A program made the position numbers and the translations under genes. Positions 5,676-12,633 of a DNA stretch of 20,732 nucleotides are shown one piece after another (the first letter of the stretch is position 1; each line of letters begins with the position of its first letter). The stretch comes from a virus: IMG/VR virus record IMGVR_UViG_3300033064_001266, positions 1 to 20,732 of that record; one strand, written 5' to 3'. Under the pieces are notes generated by a model. It was not told the origin of the DNA and searched no databases. It saw only the letters and a program-made list of their open reading frames with translations.

Positions 5676-8044
5676 TATGCGATCTCGTCTAGAACCGACT
5701 TAATGATTTTCTTTTCTACTTCGCTGTCGATGCTGTCGCTGAGGCTCAGAGTCATTGTCTCATCATCCCACACGGCACCGCCAGCAACATCTTCGCTTCT
5801 ATCAATCTCAAAGTTAAAAGGCAAAGCCTTCCAAGAAATTAAACTGTCGGGGGCGATAGAGAATTCAGTTGCTTCTTCAATAGTAAAAATTGAGCCATCG
5901 TAATCAGCGCCTTCTTCAATTGCTACAACAAGATCTGACCCGTCAAAGACGGCACCAGATAAGATTGCTTTGTTGTAAGCGTCACGAACAAAAGAACGGA
6001 CAGCGCTGGCGCTTTTCCACTCTGGAAAATCTGCGAATTTGTCTCTTGCGTTGGCGGCAATCTTCTCTGTCTCTTGGACTCCATCTTGGATCTGTGACTG
6101 TACGAATGATTGCACCTCTTTCGAAATAGATTCTGCTCCTCGTGCTACGAGGCTTATAACGGTATCGGAATCTGCTAGGTAAATTCCTACAGAAATATCA
6201 ATGATAAGGTCAATAGCTAGAGCTAGATTTTCTGTTTCAACTAGAAGATTGGAAGGAATTTCTTCTACAGATTCTGCTTTCTCAATAGAATCAAAAACTG
6301 AATTGTATTCTCCCTTAAAGAAATCAGTAAGTGCTGCATTTAAATCACGCGCAGCAAACTTAACTCTTTTGTCTTCAAAGTGAACAGTGTTTGGCAAGCT
6401 GCCAAGGAAATTTGAATCTGAATCTGAGAGATAAACAACTTCTCTTGGCTGGATGTAAGAGAAACCATTTTGAGTTGGAACTGTCCCTACTTGCTCGCCA
6501 GCTACAGGTTCAACTTGGCCGACAGTAGAGTTCTGCTGCTGATTTACTAGCTCAGCATCACGGCGCTGCTGCTCAGCCCAAGAAACAACAGGCGTTCCGC
6601 GATCTTCAAGCACTTTCTGAAGATCGACAAGCTTAAGAATTTCCTTAGCGCCTGAATCCTGCTGACCAAGAAGTTGAACAAGCTGACGCATAAACTCTGT
6701 GTCTTCTTCAGCAAAACCTTGAACAACAATCTCAGCGTGGCCACCGGCCAAAGCAAACTCAGGGTAGTTAACAGCAATCCACTGCGGAATAATAAAACGG
6801 TTGATGCTGTCAGTAATACGCGAAGAAAGAACAGCTTGAGACTCAAGGAATGAGTTACCCATCTCTGCGGCTACGTTGCGCGAAGATGTTCCACCCTTGC
6901 CCTCAAGGAAAGCCTGCTCTGGGATAAAGAGCGAGCGGATCTTCTGAACGTCTAGGTACTCGAAGCTCTTATCGAACGGATCAAAGTTAACTGCGTCCTT
7001 AGTAAATTCAACTTCCCACTGGCGCAGAGTTCCTCGACCATTGGCATCTTCGTAAGGCTCTGATGGGAGGGCGATAACGCCTCCTGAGCGGATGCGCGAA
7101 CCCATTTCTAGGGCGTAGTCCTGATAAGAAGTCTCAGCGCCTGTAAGAGAATCTACGAAGTATCCCTCTGGATACCTGATGATTACTGATGGGTCAGCCT
7201 TGCGCTCAAAGGCGCGGTCTGCGATAGCCCAGCGGAACCAGTAGCTCCACCAATAGCGGTAGGCATAACCAAGGCGTGGGTAGCCGAAGATAGAACCGAA
7301 GGTTGCGTCCTTCTCATTTGTTACCCAAAGAGAATGGTCGAGATCAATTTTGTAAGAAGCTTCCTGATCAGATCCGCCTGCTCCGCCACCAGTGTCAGTA
7401 ATTCCTAGAGCGGTAGCCGCATCTGATGGCGTGTACTGAATCCCGTCAAACTCACCATTTTTATTCCACTGTGGCTCAACAGCTTCTGGGCGAAGCGCAA
7501 CAAATGGCTTCCAAGCAATTGGCTCAATACCGCCTTGGCTCCAGATTGGCTGCTCGCTTTGCTCGCCAGTTGTAGGATTAATCTCGATGTAAGTACCGGC
7601 TGGCTTGCGAAACTCAAAGCGCTTAGCGATAGCTTGGAAACCGAAGTCCAGCATATTTGTGTGCTGTAGAACAATGCCACCATAAACACGGCGAAGGTCA
7701 TAGTCCAAGTGAGCAGCGATCTGCGCGTTAGGGCCTTTGTCATCCTTTGCGTTAATAAACCACTTAGCACGAACGTGAGGGGTCTTAATAAAAGAGAGTC
7801 CGAACCCAAGCATTGGGTCACGGCGCATCTGCCTGAGCTTTGAGAGAGGAATTCTTTCTACTTCAAACGGGCTACCAAGCTGATCTGAGGCATCCTTCCA
7901 GTTGCCAAAAATAGTTTGGATTCTGCTTGAGGGAGCTACCTCTTTTTTGCTAATAGAAGCTCTTACTCTTGCTGCCTCTTCTGGCGTTACAGCGCCTTCG
8001 GCTAGGCCGTTTTTATTGTTTGAGCTTGATGGTGTATCAGTCAC
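5675..8044 (-). CDS. Portal protein with long C-terminal extension
   Basis: The portal forms the dodecameric channel at the capsid vertex through which DNA is packaged and ejected. The protein has 789 residues, starting at GTG (MTDTPSSS) with a GAGAGA site 5 bases upstream. The N-terminal 450 residues carry portal-like features seen in DUF935/Mu gp29-type portals: RRDPMLGFGLSFIKTPHVRA, LQHTNMLDFGFQAIAKRFEF, WVTNEKDATFGSIFGYPRL, YWWSYWFRWAIADRAFERKA, and KSFEYLDVQKIRSLFIPEQ with EGKGGTSSRNVAAE. It follows the large terminase by 10 bases, the usual order. About 250 residues after FSYIQPREVVYLSD exceed a typical portal. They include helices and a VRDAYNKAILSGAVFDGSD stretch that could be a degenerate head-morphogenesis (MuF-like) domain fused to the portal; that part is speculative. 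Confidence 0.85.
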   Translation of the reverse strand: MTDTPSSSNNKNGLAEGAVTPEEAARVRASISKKEVAPSSRIQTIFGNWKDASDQLGSPFEVERIPLSKLRQMRRDPMLGFGLSFIKTPHVRAKWFINAKDDKGPNAQIAAHLDYDLRRVYGGIVLQHTNMLDFGFQAIAKRFEFRKPAGTYIEINPTTGEQSEQPIWSQGGIEPIAWKPFVALRPEAVEPQWNKNGEFDGIQYTPSDAATALGITDTGGGAGGSDQEASYKIDLDHSLWVTNEKDATFGSIFGYPRLGYAYRYWWSYWFRWAIADRAFERKADPSVIIRYPEGYFVDSLTGAETSYQDYALEMGSRIRSGGVIALPSEPYEDANGRGTLRQWEVEFTKDAVNFDPFDKSFEYLDVQKIRSLFIPEQAFLEGKGGTSSRNVAAEMGNSFLESQAVLSSRITDSINRFIIPQWIAVNYPEFALAGGHAEIVVQGFAEEDTEFMRQLVQLLGQQDSGAKEILKLVDLQKVLEDRGTPVVSWAEQQRRDAELVNQQQNSTVGQVEPVAGEQVGTVPTQNGFSYIQPREVVYLSDSDSNFLGSLPNTVHFEDKRVKFAARDLNAALTDFFKGEYNSVFDSIEKAESVEEIPSNLLVETENLALAIDLIIDISVGIYLADSDTVISLVARGAESISKEVQSFVQSQIQDGVQETEKIAANARDKFADFPEWKSASAVRSFVRDAYNKAILSGAVFDGSDLVVAIEEGADYDGSIFTIEEATEFSIAPDSLISWKALPFNFEIDRSEDVAGGAVWDDETMTLSLSDSIDSEVEKKIIKSVLDEIA

Positions 8045-8054
8045 TTAAGTCTCT

Positions 8055-9863
8055 CTATCTATCAACGCGGGTAACTGGCTCTCCAAGCGACTTGCGCCAG
8101 TTGTCATATTTATCATTCTTATTACTGAATCCTACAGGACTATTAGGCTGTGTCTGACTAATTGTTGCTCTACGGGGTATAGTTCTAGATGCTGGCAAGT
8201 TACCTGTTGTACTTAAAGCACGGTTCTTGACCTTCTTAATGTTAGCTACTGCGTACCTAAAATTCGACATCGCGTGATTAAATTTGTCAATTTGGTTGCC
8301 AGACTTAGGATCAGCCCGCCACGCCTTGATTTCTCGGACAAACATTGGGCAAGCTTCGCCGTCTACAACGAAGAGATCGTCATCAAACATTGAGCGAATC
8401 GCTTTTGTGTGTTCATCGAACTCACGAGTAGCGTGCCAGCGGGTAGCTAAGCCCATAGCTTTCCAGTCCATTCTTGCTGCCTTACCCTGCGGATCAGCGA
8501 ATCTTTCATAGACACGGAAGCCGCCAGAAAACTTTTCTGCCCAGCGCTTCTCACGCTCTTGAACCAGTTTTCCTAGCTGCTCATTGCCAATCTCAGAAAT
8601 ATAAATCTCGCCAAAGCAAACCAGAGTTCCTTCTTTTAGGCGGCGAGTAATAATTTTATCTGTGGGCTGGTTCCAAGATTCAACTTCTACCTCGTAAGCA
8701 AGTAGCTGATACCAGTTGACAGCGTGTGGGTTTGTTCCGCCCCAGTCCACAGAAAGAAAAATAGGGCCGTTAGCTGGATCTGGCTCAAAGTTTCTAATGC
8801 AGTGTCGATCATCTCGCCAAGTTGGGACATAGTGATGACGCATTTCTGGCTTAGAACAAAGCTGCTGAACCTCAAAAGTTATTCGATCATTCTCTGTAAA
8901 TTGCTTAACGAGGTCAGAGAACGGCTGCCATCCACGACTCTTGTGGAAATCCCCATTACAAACATCGCGTAGAAGTCTTGGCGAACCGTCTTCCCACTCG
9001 CCCTTACGAATCTTGTCGCAGGTGCAGCGATGCTCTTCGGTTAATTCAGGGCAAGCGATCTGACAATTCTTCTGCTGGCTAGCTGTTTCCTTGATACACC
9101 AGATATAAAGTTTGCGAGGAGGCTTAAATCCTTCTGAGATAGCTTTCTCGATCTCGTCAATAAGAAGCTGAACACGACCTGATGGGCCTTTACGAGTTGA
9201 TGTTGCGATGTCCTGCGGGTTCATCAGGCGGCCATCTTTAATCTTTTTACTAATCGTCATGTTTCGAGACTCTTGCCAAGTGTCGTCGCGCATCAGTTCG
9301 ATCTCGTCTGCGTGAGCAATCTGTGGGTGCGGCCCGTTTACTGCTTCTGGTGTGGAGCCGAGAACCTCAATCTTGGAGCCGTTAGTAAAAACTGTTTCGC
9401 GCATAAGAGAGGAAACAATTTCAGGACGACGATTTCCTTTCTCGTCAAAGACCCAGTTCTTAAGGTGTGCGTAAGCGCGGAATGACTGAGCCTCAATAGC
9501 GCCGAAGGTGCAAGACTCAATGCCCGGCTTAAAACGAGCATTCAGCCAGTGAAGTACGGCAACCATAAAAGTCTTAGCCCCGCCACGATTAGCGACAGCC
9601 AGAGAAGCGTCTGAGCGTTCGAAGTAAAGGTCAGCAAGGAAGTTAAACGGAGCGCTGTGGCCTTCACAAACGGCCACACGCGGCACATCAATGCCAAGCT
9701 CATACTTCATCCATTCGTGAAGCTCATCGTCGTTCTGAGGCCCTTTTTCATTTAGCTGCTGCTCAAGCTCCTGCTGTGCTGCAAGCATTTCCTTAAGCTC
9801 GTCATCTGTCATCGAGCCTAGAAGAGCGATCATTTCTTCTTCGCTAGGAACCTTGTCAGTCAT
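8055..9863 (-). CDS. terL: Terminase large subunit
   Basis: This is the ATP-driven DNA packaging motor and headful/cos nuclease, which docks on the portal. From the ATG at 9863 it has 602 residues. The ATPase domain shows a Walker A-type loop ANRGGAKT at about 91-98 and a Walker B strand IAHADE at about 182-187. The nuclease domain begins near 368 with FLSVDWGG, whose Asp is a likely metal ligand, and continues with RFADPQGKAARMD. Between them lies a Cys-rich segment (Cys 256, 267, 271, 280, 282, 302) with CTCDKIRKGEWEDGSPR, a pattern I recall from related terminases and possibly zinc-binding. ATG overlaps the small-subunit candidate by 8 bases; a TTG at 9875 would add four residues. The portal gene follows. 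Confidence 0.92.
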   Translation of the reverse strand: MTDKVPSEEEMIALLGSMTDDELKEMLAAQQELEQQLNEKGPQNDDELHEWMKYELGIDVPRVAVCEGHSAPFNFLADLYFERSDASLAVANRGGAKTFMVAVLHWLNARFKPGIESCTFGAIEAQSFRAYAHLKNWVFDEKGNRRPEIVSSLMRETVFTNGSKIEVLGSTPEAVNGPHPQIAHADEIELMRDDTWQESRNMTISKKIKDGRLMNPQDIATSTRKGPSGRVQLLIDEIEKAISEGFKPPRKLYIWCIKETASQQKNCQIACPELTEEHRCTCDKIRKGEWEDGSPRLLRDVCNGDFHKSRGWQPFSDLVKQFTENDRITFEVQQLCSKPEMRHHYVPTWRDDRHCIRNFEPDPANGPIFLSVDWGGTNPHAVNWYQLLAYEVEVESWNQPTDKIITRRLKEGTLVCFGEIYISEIGNEQLGKLVQEREKRWAEKFSGGFRVYERFADPQGKAARMDWKAMGLATRWHATREFDEHTKAIRSMFDDDLFVVDGEACPMFVREIKAWRADPKSGNQIDKFNHAMSNFRYAVANIKKVKNRALSTTGNLPASRTIPRRATISQTQPNSPVGFSNKNDKYDNWRKSLGEPVTRVDR

Positions 9864-10326
9864 TGTTCTCTTCAACTACTTCAGCGTCAACAATGACCTG
9901 ATCTTCAATCTGTCTCCTGATAACGCTTGCTGTTGGGCCTGAAGTCAGCTTGCTAGATAGCATCTGAATAAGTTCTTCACGCGAATGCTTGGCTGCTTCG
10001 TGAGCTTCTTCTTGAAGCTCAAACCTGCCGTGCTGAACAGCGATGTCTACCCAAGCCTGTGCGCCTTTCAGCCTTATGCTTATTGGCTGAGACGGATCAA
10101 TCGCGTCTTTAAAAACTTCCACAATTTGTTTGGCAGATTTTTCTTCTTGAGCCGACTCCGCAACTCGCTTAGAAATTCGCTCACCCTTACGAGTCGCTCT
10201 GCCGCCCATAGCACCATATTTAGCTCCACCCATTTTACCATCTGCGTGGCGCTGTTTGGCTAATTCAGAAAGTTTTTGCCTAGACTCAGGTGAAAAGTTT
10301 CTTTTAGGCTTATTATTTTCGGTCAC
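9856..10326 (-). CDS. Probable terminase small subunit / DNA-binding protein
   Basis: The protein has 156 residues, starting at GTG. The basic N-terminus, KRNFSPESRQKLSELAKQRH then GKMGGAKYGAMGG, resembles a NUMOD3-type DNA-binding motif with glycine-rich turns. A helical centre follows (FKDAIDPSQPISIRLKGAQAW, then helices) and an acidic tail. The small terminase recognises the packaging site and stimulates the large subunit. Immediate overlap with the large terminase gene, size and the DNA-binding N-terminus all favour this role, but I see no decisive family signature. No Shine-Dalgarno precedes the GTG. A TAAACT -10-like box 6 bases upstream suggests a leaderless transcript. Confidence 0.65.
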   Translation of the reverse strand: MTENNKPKRNFSPESRQKLSELAKQRHADGKMGGAKYGAMGGRATRKGERISKRVAESAQEEKSAKQIVEVFKDAIDPSQPISIRLKGAQAWVDIAVQHGRFELQEEAHEAAKHSREELIQMLSSKLTSGPTASVIRRQIEDQVIVDAEVVEENND

Positions 10327-10332
10327 TAGAAA

Positions 10333-10338
10333 AGTTTA
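10333..10338 (-). promoter_or_regulatory. Possible -10 box for a leaderless packaging transcript
   Basis: The minus strand reads TAAACT, then six bases, then the GTG start at 10326. It fits the TAnnnT form of an actinobacterial -10 box with transcription beginning at or next to the start codon, and the gene has no ribosome binding site. The -35 region (TTTATG at 17-base spacing) is poor, so this is tentative. Confidence 0.35.
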
Positions 10339-10350
10339 CACGCTGGGATC

Positions 10351-10725
10351 TTATTCATAAAACTTGGGATAAAGTTCCCATAAAGCATTGTTGCCTTCAC
10401 GAGTTATAGCAGTATCTACAGTATGAAGTGGAATCTCTTCGATAATTCTAAGTCGGCCTTTTTTGTCAATCTCTTTGCCAGTCCTCCAGCGATGGACTGA
10501 GCGAGGACTTGTTTCAATAATTAAAGAAAATTCTTCGATTGAGTAAACCCTTAAGCGGTTTTCAATCCATTCTTGGAATGGCTCTATGGGAACTAAGTCC
10601 TGAGCGCAAGATCTTTTGTAAGTAGATTTTTCCACTTCGATAGTTCCTAAACCATTTTGTCTTCTTAATTCATCAGCGCTAAAACTATTTCGTTCTTTTA
10701 CTAAAGAAGAACTATCTTTTTTCAT
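10351..10725 (-). CDS. Helix-turn-helix DNA-binding protein
   Basis: The protein has 124 residues. A helix-turn-helix is visible at about 61-82: YSIEEFSLIIETSPRSVHRW, where 'ieefs..i.tS.rsVhRW' matches a positioning helix plus recognition helix. A further 'IPLHTVDTAI' helix and a C-terminal ALWELYPKFYE follow, an ending like those of HTH proteins I recall from actinobacteriophages. It is probably a transcriptional regulator or a small DNA-binding packaging/replication factor. The start has an excellent AAAGGAG 10 bases upstream. It overlaps the end of the RusA-like gene by 14 bases, so the two are co-expressed. The stop is followed by a 24-base gap before the packaging genes, where it might regulate (inference). 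Confidence 0.72.
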   Translation of the reverse strand: MKKDSSSLVKERNSFSADELRRQNGLGTIEVEKSTYKRSCAQDLVPIEPFQEWIENRLRVYSIEEFSLIIETSPRSVHRWRTGKEIDKKGRLRIIEEIPLHTVDTAITREGNNALWELYPKFYE

Positions 10726-11173
10726 TCGGGCAAAACTCCTTTATATTAATGACAGTTTTAGGCCACTCTCCCCAGTGGCGCACCATAATTACTTTTGCTA
10801 CTTGAACATCGTCTTTGTATGCGCGTGAATTTAAAGCATCCATTGCAAGCTTTAAAGCATTATCCATATCTGGTTTTTTATTTCTAGGTATTGGGTGTCG
10901 CAAGCCTTCTGTTGAAAGCTCGCCATTCTTTTTAAAGTGCGATTGCGGCCTCTGCACATAGAGGTCGAGGTTTAATTCCAGAGCTACATCAGGGAGCCTT
11001 TGCTCTCCTGCTTCTCTCCAAGCCTGTCTGATTTCTCTCTCTGCGAGAACAGTTGCCTTGGGGGTATAGACAGCACCAGTTTTAGTGCTGAACTTGGCTC
11101 TCCCCTTGCCTACGGGAGCGCCTTGGATTACTAAATCAATCTCTAGTGCGCGGTCAGTCATAAGACTAATCAC
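10712..11173 (-). CDS. RusA-like Holliday junction resolvase
   Basis: RusA nucleases cut four-way DNA junctions, resolving recombination and replication intermediates, often before packaging. The 153-residue protein has the family core: GAPVGKGRAKF near the N-terminus, YTPKAT, and KPDMDNALKLAMDALNSRAY followed by KDDVQV. Likely metal ligands are D102, D104 and D121/D122, and K108 matches the family lysine. Length is close to the usual 120-150. I chose the GTG at 11173 because AAGG lies 5 bases upstream; the ATG at 11161 would be 17 bases from that site. It lies 7 bases after the membrane protein gene and overlaps the HTH gene. The window also carries RecA and Cas4-like proteins, so a phage recombination pathway is apparent. 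Confidence 0.9.
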   Translation of the reverse strand: MISLMTDRALEIDLVIQGAPVGKGRAKFSTKTGAVYTPKATVLAEREIRQAWREAGEQRLPDVALELNLDLYVQRPQSHFKKNGELSTEGLRHPIPRNKKPDMDNALKLAMDALNSRAYKDDVQVAKVIMVRHWGEWPKTVINIKEFCPNEKR

Positions 11174-11180
11174 AAGCGCC

Positions 11181-11363
11181 TTAGATTAAATTCCAACTCC
11201 AATTGACTATTTCTACTAATAAGTGAATATAAATTGGTGCTGTTACAGCAAGGAATGCCAAGCTAATTGTTGCAGCGATAAATCCTGCTAGCGGTGAAGA
11301 TTGCTTTTTAGACACAGTGACCGGCTCCTCAATTTCTTGCTGGATATCAAAAATATTTGGCAT
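11181..11363 (-). CDS. Small single-span membrane protein
   Basis: The protein has 60 residues. Residues 1-26 are soluble and charged (MPNIFDIQQEIEEPVTVSKK). Residues about 27-55 form one hydrophobic helix with FIAATISLAFLAVTAPIYI, ending in aromatic residues VNWSWNLI. The predicted topology is a cytoplasmic N-terminus with the tail in or through the membrane. The start is well supported by GAGGG in front of ATG, overlapping the stop region of the preceding gene. The function is unknown. A holin-like role cannot be excluded, but there is no endolysin neighbour and only one membrane segment. It could equally anchor a replication or host-takeover complex. Confidence 0.7.
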   Translation of the reverse strand: MPNIFDIQQEIEEPVTVSKKQSSPLAGFIAATISLAFLAVTAPIYIHLLVEIVNWSWNLI

Positions 11364-11369
11364 CTACCC

Positions 11370-12548
11370 TCACCTATAGTTGGATTGACCAGACCGCTGC
11401 CATTCTTGTTGCCTCATAGTCTCGAAGCGACTGAGTGATTCTACCAGTTTGTAAAGGGAATCGCGCTCTCGTCTAGCGGAAGCTGTAAAAGCATCGTGCT
11501 TGTACTGGAGCCTGCGCCAGTTGAGAACATGAGGGTCTGCTTCTACTTCTTTTTCTAGAAGCGTGAGAGTCTTGTGCTTTCCCTTGTCGTCGTACTTGTC
11601 GATTGCTTTTAGAAGCTCGTTAGCAAGTTCATCTGCGGCGCGCTTACATTCAAGCGCTACGCGATCTTCTCGCAGCAAGACAAAGCTCTTGTGGTAGGCA
11701 AGAAGGGAGTAGTAGGAGTAAAGACGCTGAATCTCGCTGTCTGATGCCTTAGTCCAGTCCCAAGGAAGCTGCGGAACATCATCCTCTGGCGGGTCTGGAA
11801 CATGACGGCGATCCTTCGCTAGTTCGTCCTCGACCTTTTGAATGATCGAGTGGTAGACAGAGCTATCTACAGGAGGTCGGCTATCTTCGACAACCGGCGC
11901 GGCTTCAACTTCTGTGGGCCGATCTTCTTCGCTCGGTTCAATAGCTTCTGGCTCTGCAATAACTCCGGCATCGGATTCTTCTCGTTCTTCTCCAATGACC
12001 TGTTCTTCGGCTTCCTGCTGCGCCTCTTGCGGCTCTTGTATGGCAGAGGACTCTGTAGTGTTTTCTTCATTACCGTTCTTTCTTGCTAAACGCTCGTTGG
12101 TTTTAGCAACTTGGTTGAGAATAGTTGAGCGATTTTTATTCGCTGTCTCATATTCAAAAATAGAATCAAGAACAACTTTGGTGTCTTCGTCTTCGTCCTT
12201 GTACGAATCGCTAATCGCTTTAAGAACGTCTGCTACTGAAGTTGATGAGTAATCAGCCCAAGGCTCGTCTGTGTCAGTCTCAGCTTCTTCAACGGCTTCT
12301 GGCTCTTCCACAGCTTCTGGAAGATCACCGCCGTCAAAGTCATCGCTGGCAATCCTAAGAATAGATTCAACTTCAGGGCCACGGACTAGTTGATCCCAAG
12401 CGTCCATGGCTAGTTGATAAAGCTTCTGCGCTTCTTCGATTGCCTTATCGTCTTCTTCAGGAATAGGGCCTTCGTAGATCTCGGCAATCACTGCTTGGGC
12501 GATAATTGCTCTTGCTTTGTCTGGTGATATTTTTATTGTGTTTGTCAT
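11370..12548 (-). CDS. Acidic unknown protein with disordered centre
   Basis: I do not recognise the family. The protein has 392 residues. Residues 1-130 look helical and acidic (IISP-type start MTNTIKISPDKARAIIAQAV). Residues about 165-235 are low-complexity Glu/Pro/Ala (EEQVIGEEREESDAGVIAEP) and probably disordered. Residues about 240-392 form an aromatic helical domain with LPWDWTKASDSEIQRLYSYY and ECKRAADELANELLKAIDKY, ending in a basic coil MRQQEWQRSGQSNYR. The acidic linker could mimic DNA or tether two domains; this is only inference. No ribosome site precedes ATG, but a promoter lies so close that a leaderless mRNA is likely. It sits between a nuclease and a RusA gene, so a DNA-metabolism role is plausible. 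Confidence 0.72.
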   Translation of the reverse strand: MTNTIKISPDKARAIIAQAVIAEIYEGPIPEEDDKAIEEAQKLYQLAMDAWDQLVRGPEVESILRIASDDFDGGDLPEAVEEPEAVEEAETDTDEPWADYSSTSVADVLKAISDSYKDEDEDTKVVLDSIFEYETANKNRSTILNQVAKTNERLARKNGNEENTTESSAIQEPQEAQQEAEEQVIGEEREESDAGVIAEPEAIEPSEEDRPTEVEAAPVVEDSRPPVDSSVYHSIIQKVEDELAKDRRHVPDPPEDDVPQLPWDWTKASDSEIQRLYSYYSLLAYHKSFVLLREDRVALECKRAADELANELLKAIDKYDDKGKHKTLTLLEKEVEADPHVLNWRRLQYKHDAFTASARRERDSLYKLVESLSRFETMRQQEWQRSGQSNYR

Positions 12549-12557
12549 AATGATGTG

Positions 12558-12586
12558 ATCTTATCAACCTTTAGCCCATCGGTCAA
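12558..12586 (-). promoter_or_regulatory. Candidate promoter, near-leaderless
   Basis: On the minus strand TTGACC (12586-12581), a 17-base spacer and TAAGAT (12563-12558) match a housekeeping sigma promoter at 5/6 and 4/6 positions. Expected initiation about seven bases beyond the -10 falls at about 12551, two or three bases from the ATG at 12548. That gene lacks a Shine-Dalgarno, which agrees with leaderless translation. Confidence 0.5.
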
Positions 12587-12632
12587 GCACTCTTTTCCGC
12601 GACTCCGTGTAATCGTAGTCTTCTCGCACCAA
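12564..12632 (-). CDS. Possible 22-residue micro-ORF
   Basis: A TTG at 12632 (or GTG at 12629), with AGGG about six bases before the TTG, opens a frame reading MVREDYDYTESRKRVLDRWA then KG. It begins just after the nuclease stop codon region and fills most of the gap before the acidic protein. The peptide is highly charged and looks codon-like rather than random. However, the same bases hold the -35 and spacer of a promoter, so it may be leftover sequence. The function is unknown. Confidence 0.3.
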   Translation of the reverse strand: MVREDYDYTESRKRVLDRWAKG

Positions 12633-12633
12633 C

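Noticed and set aside
11181-11363. Holin
   Set aside because: It has one membrane span only, no endolysin or second lysis gene nearby, and a location among recombination genes.
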